Positions 1-9,526 of a stretch of DNA of 39,913 bases are shown piece after piece. The stretch is from positions 1 to 39,913 of the forward strand of contig NAJO01000101.1 of the NCBI GenBank assembly GCA_002077065.1, in the 5' to 3' direction. The notes under the pieces are model-generated. The model saw only the letters and a list, made by a program, of their open reading frames with translations, was not told the origin of the DNA and ran no database searches. The translations under genes and the position numbers were made by a program. Source of the DNA: Cryoendolithus antarcticus (Eukaryota; Ascomycota; Dothideomycetes; Cladosporiales; Cladosporiaceae). Every line of letters starts with the position of its first letter. Position 1 is the first letter of the stretch.

Positions 1-3000
1 TCACGCGCCAGCGCATATTCAAAACTTACCAACGCCCGGCATCCTGATCTAGCATCTCCAAGCAAAAGCAAGAAGCTGCTCAAGGTAGACATCTGCCGTG
101 ATGCTATCCCGTTGAGGGCTGATGCTACAAGGCCGGTCGGTGCCGGTGCGGTAGAATGTGCTAGCGGGGTGGACGCTCCTTCTCTCGCTTGGCAGTAAGG
201 CGCTGGAGCCCTACGCGTGTGTAGCATGTCATGTGCGTGAGCGCGTGTATCGGCAGTTCTTTCTCGTATGTCTGCAGCTAATTGACCCGACGTTCCGGTC
301 GCAGCACGCTGATCCACGACCGAACGAAGACGCTATAACAACGTCTATTAGCAACTAGGCGGATCGCGGATCGAGGACTGGAACAGAACTATTAGCTAAT
401 GATACTCCTTGTGTAGTTGGTAGTTCACTGCTAACCCTGCATTGGCCGAAAGTCTCTTCTAGGAACATGACTAGCCTAAGCCAGCATTAGTCTGTCTACC
501 TTCTAGGCAGTCCAACTTGTTTAGTCTAATCAGCAAGATCCCCTTCTATCACGCCTATGCGTCCATGTTAGTCTCGCTAGCCGAGTGCTCGAGCTTTGCT
601 CTCTAGTTCCAATCGGCTTATAGATCTACGCTACTTGGATGATATAACTAGCTCTCGCATGCATTCATGCCAAGCTTATCATTAACCAACAGGGATGTAG
701 CTAGTTCCAAGCAAACGAAATCGGTCAATAGGCTCCTCAAAATTACCTTTGCGGTAGGATCCGATGGTGGAGCACCTAGGAGTCGCCGCTAGAAGTGTGT
801 TATTAGTCGTAGCGCACGCGGATCACATCCCGTGTGTGGCGTCGCCGTCCCTGCAGCAGAAAGAGGGTTTAGACTGTGTATGCGCCTAAGGTAAGGTTTG
901 AAACGCCTCTTATTTGCGACTTCTAGTCCGCTAATGCTATCTTGGCATCTCGTGGCTGTCTCTGAGTAGATGTCATTGGATGATCTGGTGCGTTGCGTCT
1001 AGGGGAGCGAGCGCGATTGAAAACTACTCCTAGGCCGTGGACCCTCCGTATGCGAGGACTATGCTTCTCGTCCTGGAAATCCTTGTAGTGTCTATTGTGG
1101 TTCCGTAGGCCGGGAGCTCCAGCTAGCAAGTAGCGCAGTACTGGGCGGCGGCGGCGGCTACGTAACAGAACGTGGCTGGGTCTGATCGAGGCCTCATGCT
1201 GATCAGCAGAGACATACATTGACTGGGCTGTTATGGCGGTGAAATAATCGATTCGCAGGGCATCGATTCCAGCAAGTGTCGTCGCTCAGGGTCACGCCAA
1301 TGTCGACAGACCTTCTTGATGCAATCTGGGAGAATCGTTAGAAGATGTGCTACCAGTGATTCTGGAACATATCACATATATCCCTGTCCATCGGTGACAT
1401 GCTGAAGCCTGGCTCGTGGTAACACCTTTTCGGGAACAAGCGAAGCACAGGGCAAATCTCGGTGCCGTGCCAAGGGATTCGCCGGCCGCGAAGCAGTTCC
1501 CCCGAATCAATCACATCCCGTACTCTTGGCATTGTGGCATCGCATTGCACGGGCCCGGGTATGCTAGCAGCTTGTGTAACGGACTAGAGCCCTTGTGGGG
1601 CGTGGCACGCGTTGAAACGCATGTGGCGTGACGCACACCAGGCGTGACCAGCACGCTAGAGGACTAGTCCTGCAGATCTCAGAAGCAGCTAGGCTCGATC
1701 TCGCGCTTACAAGTCCTTAAGTCAATGTCAGACGAGTGGGGAGCGAGCCACGAGTGTCTTTGCTGCAGTAGCCTTTGCACCCTGGTCGGACCCGTGTGTA
1801 TGGTAGCAGCTTGACGGTATCTTCCCGGATGATTACTATTCGCAAGGGTATCCTTGCACTCCCAGAAAGCTGCCTGGACGACTTTTCGTAGCGCCGGCGA
1901 TGAGCTACAGCTAGGAGAATGCGCACATTGACGCTTAAGCTTCCACTCACCTACACAGTCTCTTCGAGATCGGTCTGACTTTGTCGGTAGTACTGTCAGC
2001 AACTTGCGGCCTTTGATCATCGCGCTGTACCGATCATTACCCCCTTCATAGCCATGTTGCGGCTCTTCACGCTACCGTTATAGTGGGTCTCTGTGTTGGA
2101 TACCGAGCTGGTGGCCCAGATCCACCGGAGCCCCCCCATTCTCGCGGGGCGCCGTAAAGGCTGTGAAGGCTCTTGACAACGCTCGACCCTCCGCCTGATA
2201 CCGCGCGGCACCGCCTCGTGGCCGTATGAGCATGCCATCCTGGCCATCGTTTGCGTGCGGTGCGGGCGCAGCTGCTTAGATTCCCCCCTTACGCGGGTCC
2301 GGCCAGCGCAGTACCGCATACCGCTCCTCTGGAGAAACTTCAATATTTGCCATGTGCGGCGTTTGCAGTCTCGGCAATGCATGACGATAATTGGGCCCGC
2401 CCTGCACCATGAATGGCAGAGTGGCCCTAGCGCTTGGCCAACGGCCGCCGGCAGGATCTGCGGATGGCGTGCATTTGAGTGCTTTAGCCTTCTTTGGGTG
2501 CTTGCCTTGCGCGTTCTGGTGGGGACAGAACCTCCTTGGCAGGTATCGCGCAATGTGGTCGAGGCGTGCCCAAACTTTACTTCGCTGCGACCTTGCCCGC
2601 AAATGGCGTCGCCAGCCGGTGCTCGAACTCCTCGTAATGGCACCGGTGCTCTGCACGCCTTTCCCTATTGACTTCCGTCCATGCGCAGTGCTACCTGGCC
2701 CCGCATATAGATACTATGTATCTTTCCCTGTTTGTCCTGTAAGCGCTTAGCTCTACCTCAGACCGGCTAATACTGATAAATCACACCACTGCTCCGACAA
2801 CTCTACACCTCCACGCTACCACGGTCCTGACTTCCCACCGACACGGAGTAATATCAGTCAATCCGGATTCATAATACGCTCGACACTCTTTCAATCCAGC
2901 TGTGCATTCCACGAATAGGACCTTGCAGGACGCTGTCAGCAGTAGAGTGATCCCGCATTCTAGCTGCTGCACCATTAACCACGACAAGGATAAGCCGGAG

Positions 3001-3027
3001 CACGCACACCAATATCCGCTCATAGAA
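1..3027. other. Gene-poor stretch, no supported gene
   Basis: I see no recognisable protein here. Several reading frames of 60-208 codons are open (the longest on the minus strand, 2017-2643), but overlapping frames on both strands are open at once and none resembles a known domain. The 2020-2700 part is GC-rich, which by itself keeps frames open. It is probably old intergenic or degenerated repeat sequence. Confidence 0.5.
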
Positions 3028-3636
3028 ATGTCTACCACTCATTTGAAATTTCCGCCTCTGGATTTGACTATCGACGAGCCCTTCCACTTGGACACCATAT
3101 CCTTATCTACACCCCTCGATCAAGCCAGCAGCTTAATAAGCATGCACACATTCGGCTCCCAACCTTCGCTACGATCATCGCTGCGATCCTCTACCCGGTC
3201 CTCGGAGCGCTCGTCAATTCGATCATCCAAAGCCGTGCGATCCAGCGAGACGCAAGACCGACGCATCATCTTCTCCGAGGACCACACCCCGACAGAAGCA
3301 CTCCCGCAAGCACACCTTCCCATAGACGGCACGCTCGTCCGTAGGAACAGCCGCTTCACAATCCCTAGCATACGTCTTCCACTCCAGGATGTCTCGAACA
3401 AGCAACCCACAGTCGTTGCAGTCGAAGCCAGCACAGCAGACTTTGAAGCCTGGCTGGCCAATATGGGTACGCCACAGACTCGACCTACCCTGGCACAGCA
3501 GCCTGAGAGCAGGGATTCGGACCGGCTGAGCGAGCTGTCGAAAACAAAGTCGAATCGCTCAACTTTGTCAGCGTCGACGGACAAGGAGAAGAGCAGCAGG
3601 CGGAAAAGCTGGATCAATCTTCTGGCCAAGGTGTAG
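3028..3636 (+). CDS. Hypothetical Ser/Arg-rich protein
   Basis: A single uninterrupted frame of about 202 codons. I chose the ATG at 3028 because the frame upstream of it has no earlier ATG, only a GTG at 2902. The protein is mostly low complexity and probably disordered. Around residues 45-75 it carries a run of short repeats of the type R-S-S-x (RSSLRSSTRSSERSSIRSS), and it ends in a basic, Ser-rich tail (SSRRKSW then a short hydrophobic end). No signal peptide, membrane segment or enzyme motif is visible. The repeats could be phosphorylation or RNA-binding sites, but that is inference. I do not recognise the family. The open frame, codon composition and conventional start support a real gene. 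An antisense frame (3120-3629) is only a shadow of the Ser/Arg repeats. Confidence 0.6.
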   Translation: MSTTHLKFPPLDLTIDEPFHLDTISLSTPLDQASSLISMHTFGSQPSLRSSLRSSTRSSERSSIRSSKAVRSSETQDRRIIFSEDHTPTEALPQAHLPIDGTLVRRNSRFTIPSIRLPLQDVSNKQPTVVAVEASTADFEAWLANMGTPQTRPTLAQQPESRDSDRLSELSKTKSNRSTLSASTDKEKSSRRKSWINLLAKV

Positions 3637-4615
3637 CATTACGATAGCTCTGACTGGGTTGGGCAATATTTCATCACGGCCACGGGCATGGGACAAGCCC
3701 TTTACGACAAAACGGCAATGGGTTCCTGGGAAACGGCAAAGTAAAGTACCAAGGGGTGTTAGGACGGTTTCTAGCTTTTTGGTTTCGCGTTGTAGGATAC
3801 CCCCTAGGAAATTAATTGAGCAAGTCTCAAATCTTCCACCGACCCACTATCTTAGTCTTCATCATCATAAATCAGGGTCAGCGCTGCAATGGACACGACT
3901 CTCGAATTCCATCCCATCCAATCCAATCGTTCAGTACCATACACAACATCCTCAACTTCTCGCGGAACCGTGTTATAATCCCGCCTCCTTGCTGCTGCGA
4001 TCGTTCGGCGACATTGTGGAGCTCCCCGAAATGCCACCCTTTGTTACGTACTCCTGTGTCCATACCCGCTGTAATCTCGGAGGGATGTGCTTTTCGCCTG
4101 ATCCCTGAAAAAATTCTGAAAAGTCAGCATTACGGAAGCCAGAGCACCGGATAGGCTGATCTTGCGATTGCGTTCCAGGCTAGGATCAGAGACTAAGAGA
4201 CGATGAAACCGGAAGTGGAGAGTTTCTTGCGGCGGAAGGAGGGTTACGCACGTGACCGATGGAGGTGTGCCCATGCTTGATCGAGACACAGTCGCGCCGA
4301 CGCAGACCGGCTATGCAGCGAGGCGCCCACGGAAGAAGACGGCGCGCATAGGGCTGCTGACAATCACTCAGCGCTGGTCGTCTGCGCTCACGCGTTGAGA
4401 CAGGTGGTGGGGAGAGGCGGGCGCAGTACAAAAGTTGGGCAATGTCGGTGTGTAGCGAGGACAGGCTGCAGGCGTGGTTTGGCTAATGCTGGCTAGGTGG
4501 CTACAAGGCTAGTTGGTGCGAGATATCGAGGTGGTTGAGCAGGCGACAATGGCGAACAGGCGGCTGGGGCGAGGTTCGCAACATCGGAGAGAATGGCGAA
4601 ATTGGCGATCCGAGT
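3637..4615. other. Intergenic, nothing recognised
   Basis: Only short overlapping frames on both strands. No domain, RNA gene or repeat was recognised. Confidence 0.4.
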
Positions 4616-4722
4616 GGTCAGGGCAGCTTTGGCAGCTTTGGCACATTCGGCAGCTCTGACGAGCTTTGGCAGCTTGGGCGTACTTTGGCAGCTTGGCGAG
4701 CTTTGGCAGCTTTGGCAGCACC
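4616..4722. repeat. Minisatellite, GGCAGCTTT-type unit
   Basis: About 100 bp of degenerate tandem copies of a 9-base unit close to GGCAGCTTT, clearest at 4623-4640 and 4687-4712. In one plus-strand frame it encodes a Gly-Ser-Phe repeat (GSFGSFGTFGSS). No flanking frame supports a protein, so it is best treated as a simple tandem repeat. Confidence 0.75.
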
Positions 4723-4732
4723 ACGAGTACTG

Positions 4733-4935
4733 AATCTCAAGGCAATATTCGTGATATGAAGCCGTCTACAGTTAGTAAGCCATACCTGCTACCAGGAAAA
4801 CGGGTCGACAAGGCGTCTTTGAGGTTGCGGCGCGCCCGTCCGAGCCGTACCTACTACGAATGTCTGGCCCTATCTTACTACATGTACCGTGATTCGGAAA
4901 CCTGGAAATAGGCGGAATAGACATGCACGCTTTCC
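4733..4935 (+). repeat. Dispersed repeat, copy 1 (partner at 33171)
   Basis: About 200 bp that matches 33171-33381 in the same orientation. Shared blocks include AATATTCGTGATATGAAGCC near the start, GTTGCGGCGCGCCCG in the middle and CCTGGAAATAGGCGGA near the end. The copies differ by small indels and many substitutions, so the duplication is old. The second copy abuts a chromovirus fragment, so this may be a piece of a retroelement LTR or a small non-autonomous element. No terminal inverted repeats were identified. Confidence 0.7.
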
Positions 4936-5072
4936 CGAGATGGTGTAGCAGCCGCATCATTGGCTTCTCAACTAACAGTCCGCAGATTGAGTATTTCATA
5001 AGATCCTCGTCGGATCCGCTAACCACCACGGCACCGGTCATGACATAGGGCGCGAGCATACTGAAATTCACG

Positions 5073-5525
5073 ATGAGAGCCGCATTGTTGCTTCCACTAT
5101 TCGGACCACCAATACTTACTGCGCTGGCGCAGAGCATTGTGATCACTCCCATTCCCGCCTTCACAGTCACCACTTCCATTGCAGGCACTGCACAGACACT
5201 CACAGTACCGGTACCCCCTACGGCCCTGCCGGAACTGGCCTCCATCCAGTGTGACGACACTGACCTGCAGTTCGCAATTGATTCATTCTGCTTCAACGAG
5301 GTAGGGATGCAAGTGCCTTCCACTTATGCCAGGAATGGTCTTACTGTTGGCAAGTTCCGCGTCTCTGTACAAGCCTTCTGTGATCCGCCTATATGGGTCT
5401 CCAACATACAGTGTCGTAGTCGTCTAGTGGGTATATGCGTAGAAAACGCCGCTGTCGGCGGTCTCGGTTACGCCTTCCATGAAGCCGCGTTCTGTCAGGG
5501 CTGGAAAATAGAGCAGCCGAAGTAG
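5073..5525 (+). CDS. Small secreted Cys-containing protein, candidate effector
   Basis: A 150-residue intact frame from ATG 5073. The N-terminus has a hydrophobic core and an Ala-rich end (about residues 1-20, ending ALAQS), which looks like a secretion signal. A Thr/Val/Pro-rich linker follows (about 22-55), then a domain with six cysteines (about residues 60, 73, 103, 114, 122 and 141) that could form three disulfides. There is no second hydrophobic segment, so export is more likely than membrane retention. I do not recognise the family. Size, signal and even Cys number fit candidate effectors or cell-surface proteins of plant-associated fungi. It sits just downstream of a minisatellite and a dispersed repeat, a common setting for effector genes. 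Function is inference. Confidence 0.65.
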   Translation: MRAALLLPLFGPPILTALAQSIVITPIPAFTVTTSIAGTAQTLTVPVPPTALPELASIQCDDTDLQFAIDSFCFNEVGMQVPSTYARNGLTVGKFRVSVQAFCDPPIWVSNIQCRSRLVGICVENAAVGGLGYAFHEAAFCQGWKIEQPK

Positions 5526-5985
5526 TGGACGGCCAGAATATGGTCTCACGTTCACTTCTGGCAGGCCCTCGACGACGGGACGGGACACGCGACTTGCACA
5601 CATTGGACAGAGATACGCGCGCACTGCAAGCCACTATCACATACATGTAGCGCTAGACCAATCGAGACGTGTGAGTCACCGTCTGTCGTACCTCATGATC
5701 ATCGATCTTTGTGTCCATCGTCAGATCTATGGGCTGTGAGGCTGCCGCACTATCAGGCATCAGCGTGGAGACTAGCCAATAGCCCAGTGCGCAAAGCATG
5801 CACGTGTTCGTAACCGCCTTGTCTACGGCAGGAGACGGGTGCCCAGGTTCTGAGAGCACTGTCTTGTTGCCTCGTGATGCAGTAGGCGTCTCGTTACCTT
5901 TAAAGTGTATCTACAGGCTCTCGAAGTGGACGTTGGTGCATGCAATCTGGCGACTGAAACCTTTCGATGGGTGTGTTGAGCTCTA
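5526..5985. other. Intergenic up to the transposon end
   Basis: No gene recognised. It ends in the dinucleotide TA at 5984-5985, which looks like the insertion site of the repeat that starts at 5986. Confidence 0.45.
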
Positions 5986-6755
5986 ACGTCCATCCCTACG
6001 TAGCGAGCCACCCTCCGTAACGAGCCGAATTCACAATTCAGCCCTCGGGATCCTCTCCCTCGCAAGTCTGTGACCCCGCCCTGGAGCCTAGTCACTCTCT
6101 AGCTGTTCCCTTTCAATGAGGCCGAGCGGCAACGAAACGTCCGACCTATTGGCTAAGCTATCGATCATTTCGTTGACATTGCTGACCATGGCTATTCCGG
6201 TTCGCCCCTACTAAATCGTGTTTCAACAAGCCCGGAATCTCGGTAGCTGTGAAGCTAGAAGTCCTAATGATGAAGAGTCTTGCCCCAATATTTTAAAGCG
6301 ACCCGACGTAGAAGACATGGACCCGGGGGTTCCGTTTGACGAGGGACTGGGTGTTCTAATGTGGCTTGGTTTGGAGGTGCCTTAGCGTGCATTTAGCGAG
6401 ACTGCTAATTCACAGACTAAACCGTATCTCGATAACAGTGCATCACGACGATAACGTGGCTAGCGTCCAGATCGGCTGTGGCGCATGATCAGGGTCGTAG
6501 AAGCGTCCTAGGATCACATGACTTTTCTACCGCCTACAAGTACTGCACGCTCGACGCGCGGGTCCACAATTACGATCTCTTGTATGGGCGGGTTTGTCCT
6601 TTGCTAAGCTTAATATACACATAGACATCTGAAGAAGAGTCATTATTCGCAACATGCAGGCTCGATTGCATTTCACTTCCCCTCTAGCTCTTACGCCTCT
6701 CTCTTTCCCCCCTGGTTCCGGTACGTCGCCGCAAGGTTAGCCATGGCAGTCAGCG
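5986..6755 (+). repeat. Transposon-end repeat, copy A, running into the NLR 3' end
   Basis: It begins with ACGTCCATCCCTACGTAGCG directly after TA. The same end, reverse-complemented, closes copy B at 35717 and the pogo element at 39350. Outside the ends the flanks of copies A and B are unrelated, so 5986 is a true element boundary. Similarity to copy B continues through about 750 bp, with many substitutions, into the last TPR codons of the NLR (about 6690-6755). The first 500 bp also match the 5' region of the pogo element (38830-39350) at lower identity. The element has a TA target and a pogo-like end. No matching opposite end was found to the right of the NLR/HeLo pair. Confidence 0.75.
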
Positions 6756-7510
6756 TGTCGGGATGCTCCGCGCCCAGCGTTCTCGACCTTGCCTCCATCA
6801 CCTTCACCTCTAGCTCCTCGGCCTCCTTCCACCGCCCCTGGTTCCGGTACGTCGCTGCAAGGTTGGCCATAGTAGTCAGCGTGTCGGGATGCTCCTCGCC
6901 TCGCGTTCTCGACATCGCTTCCATCACCTTCACCTCCAGCTCCTCCGCCTCCTTCCACCGCCCCTGGTTCCTGTATGTGGATGCGAGGTTGCCCATGCCT
7001 ACCAGTGAGGAGGGACGCTCCTCGCCCAGCGTTCTCGACCTCGCCTCCATCACCTTCACCTGCAGCCCCTCCGCCTCACTCCACCGCCCCTGCATCCAGT
7101 ATGTGGATGCGAGGTTAGCCATGGCAGTCAGCGTGTCGGGATGCTCCTCGCCAAGCGTTCTCGCCATCGCCTCCATCACCTTCACGTCCAGCTCCTCTGC
7201 CTCCTTCAAACGCCCCTGGTGCTGATATGTGGATGCAAGGTTGCCCATGGTACTCAGCGTCGCCCGATGCTCCTCGCCCAGCGTTCTCGAGGTCGCCTCC
7301 ATTACCTTCGCCTCCAGCTCCTCTGCCTCCTTCCACCGCCCCTGCTTCCGGTACGTTGTTGTAAGGTTGGCCATGACATCTAGCGTGTCGGGATGCTCCT
7401 CGCCCAGTGTTCTCGAGCTCGCCTCCATTACCTTCGACTCCAGCTCCTCTGCCTCCTTCCACCACCCCTGGTTCGAGTACGTGAATGCAAGGTTGGCCAT
7501 GGCAGCCAGC
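6711..7510 (-). repeat. 126-bp tandem repeats encoding the TPR units
   Basis: A DNA-level array with 126-bp period (42 codons); the block CGCCCCTGGTTCC or a close variant recurs at about 6833, 6959, 7085, 7211, 7337 and 7463. Units are much more alike than needed to keep a TPR fold, with differences clustered at a few codons per unit. High internal identity with clustered variable positions is known for fungal NLR repeat domains that expand and diversify by recombination. Confidence 0.85.
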
Positions 7511-9055
7511 GTGGAGGGATGCTCCGCACCAAGCTCCTGCGTCCGCCACTGCCACGCCGCAAAGACCAGTCCTTCTGACTCCTTCCACCGCCCTTCGTCC
7601 CGCCAGACTTGCCCAATGCTTATCCACATCCAGCCTTGGTAGTCCGTACTTCGTCTAGTCTCCTCCCTCATCAGTTTCTCGATGGGAGGTAGGTGCACCA
7701 GCATGTGACGCCGAAACTCTACCGTTAAATCTCCATGTTTCTTATGATAACAGGCTACCGCACAGAACGTCGTATACCATTGCCAGCATGCCTCCTCGTC
7801 CCTCTCCTTCGCCGCTCGCCACTGAACGAGTCCGTGCATCGTCAGTCCCGGCCAACGGTCTTGCGTCCATCGAACCAGCCCAAACCTCACCAGTGGTTTG
7901 ATTGTCTCCCGGAAGTAGTAGTCGTCCCACTGCTCGTCCTGATCATTCACGCGCCGTTGCAATATGTCGTGTAACCACGACGGCAGCTCCGTGCCTGTTG
8001 CCGCACATGCCTCGTGCATTCCACCACTCGCTAGCCGAAACATCTCCGTCTGTATGTTGGCTCGATCAAGGCATGTGAGAAAGACCAAGAAGTCGATGGG
8101 ACGGATGTTGTTATCGCGCTCCTCTACATCGCGGAGTGATGCCAGACTGGCTTCCCACACCGTCCACACCGTCTGGTCGTACTCTGTAGCTTCGGCATAC
8201 TCCCGACTCCGCAACAGCCTATCACGATGATGCTGGAAATCGGTAAGATAGCACTGCATGGCATCATGCGCCTTAGCACCTTCGTCCACGTCAGAGCCAA
8301 TGCGAGCGCCTGCTAGGTCGACCGCCAGCGCCAGTCGATCCAACGTGTCCACAAGCTGTATGCCGTGGTGCTTAGGAGCTCTTCGCTAGCACTTCGTAAG
8401 TCATCGGACACTGCATTGAGCAACAGCGTCCGCGCTTCGTCCGCGCTCATGTCATCCACCCTCACCACTTGACTGCCACGCCCTAACATTTGTGATGCGT
8501 GGCTGTCCTGGCTTGTCACGATCACAGAGCCAGCCTGGCCTTGGGTGAGGATGGTCTTGACCCCCCAATCGAGCTTGTCCGCGTTATCGACGATCATCAG
8601 CCATCTTTGCGTGACCGACCTGCATCGTAGCCACCTTGCACGCTAGGACTATCACAAAGTCGGCAATGCTCGCTTGCTTGCTCGACGGGGAGTCCAAGGT
8701 CACGACAGCACCGCTCGAAGCTTGATCGCGCCGTCCCTACACTCCGCGCATCGATCCACAAGATGCTGTCATACTCTTGCTCATGCTGTTCAATGTATCT
8801 CAACACTAGCTGAGTCTTGCCGGTGCCCCCCAAGCCTACCACTACAACGGCGTGCGCGAGCTTCTTTCCAGGATGCGGCTTGCCCAGCCTCTCCTCCAGC
8901 TGCTGCGACAGCTCACTCCGTTCCGCGTAGGTTGTGACAGTGGTGAACGGGACCGAGAAGCATCCTTCCGCATCTGTCGTGCTTTGGACGCTAGGGCGGT
9001 TGGCCTCACTGCGGATGCGAGTTAGTCAGTCATGTCGGCTATGCGATAGGCATAC

Positions 9056-9174
9056 GCTACACACAGATAAATGTGCTGTCCGCCGTTGATCGTTTGCTGC
9101 CCAGTCTGATTGGCGATGCGGCTGTCGTAGTTGGCGAACCTCTGCTGTCGCGTCCTGGTGGCGAGACTGCTCAT
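9056..9174 (-). other. NLR exon 1: amyloid-signalling motif exon
   Basis: The exon starts at an ATG and encodes a polar, Gln/Asn/Gly/Thr-rich segment. Residues 19-36 read RIANQTGQQTINGGQHIY. It aligns with one gap to the tail of the HeLo gene: R, NQ, G, QT, G and Q are shared (8 of about 17 positions). The spacing of N/Q and G recalls the pseudo-palindromic PP and RHIM-like motifs, but I cannot assign it to a named class without profile searches. The intron frame (phase 2) joins it cleanly to the NB-ARC exon, which supports the exon call. Confidence 0.75.
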
Positions 9175-9526
9175 TGCTGTGCAATAAGTCCAGTCGGAGC
9201 ATTTACTTTGTCAATAAAGAGAATACCGTCGGTACACGGCACCGTAACAGCCTATGACCAACATTGTAGATACTGTGCTAGATCCACCAGCGCTGAGGTG
9301 GCAGCTGAGCGACATCTATTGGCCAATCCTACTCGGTGGCTTGCAGCAAGGCGTTTGTGCATTCAGCTGGTGCTGAGCGCATAGGGAAGATTCGTCAATT
9401 GTGCTGACCTCCAGTGTATTTTCATTTTCGTATTCTCTGTTACTTGATTCGTCATTCACGTTAAAAGTTCCTCGTTGTCCGCCGCCGCTACAGCAGTGGT
9501 CGAACCTTCTCTCCCATCTTGCACCC
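9175..9526. promoter_or_regulatory. Shared divergent promoter of NLR and HeLo genes
   Basis: A 352-bp gap between two divergent start codons. It must hold both promoters, so the genes could be co-regulated. I see no specific binding site I can name. Confidence 0.45.

Larger units (their letters stand above)
6691..9174 (-). pseudogene. NLR: N-terminal amyloid-type motif, NB-ARC, TPR array (frameshifted)
   Basis: Fungal STAND/NLR immune-type receptor. Exon 1 (9174-9056) encodes about 39 residues containing RIANQTGQQTINGGQHIY. A 47-bp intron (9055-9009, GTATGC...CGCAG, branch GACTAAC) follows in phase 2. Exon 2 carries the NB-ARC: Walker A GLGGTGKTQ (near 8840-8815), Walker B WLMIVDNAD (near 8612-8586), the sensor strand GSVIVTSQD and the LALAVDLAG motif (near 8335). 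After a helical linker there are about seven 42-residue TPRs of kinesin-light-chain type (EEHPDTLxxMANLAxTY). Three frame changes, near 8685, 8610 and 8365, break the NB-ARC; the 553-codon TPR part is open. Motif + NB-ARC + TPR is the architecture of the PNT1 class. The N-terminal motif would normally template amyloid folding of a matching effector, and the divergent neighbour is such a gene. The frame breaks could be real decay or assembly error. Confidence 0.85.

Noticed and set aside
2017..2643. A 208-codon minus-strand frame
   Set aside because: Frames on both strands are open together in this GC-rich stretch, the composition is arginine-rich and chance-like, and no domain is visible.
4772..5323. 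A 183-codon minus-strand frame over the secreted-protein gene
   Set aside because: It is antisense to the better-supported secreted protein and to the dispersed repeat; its repeat part is shared with 33174-33356 only because the DNA is repeated.
6743..7642. Long plus-strand frames across the NLR TPR region
   Set aside because: They are mirror images of the 126-bp repeat array; the minus-strand frame shows true TPR residues.
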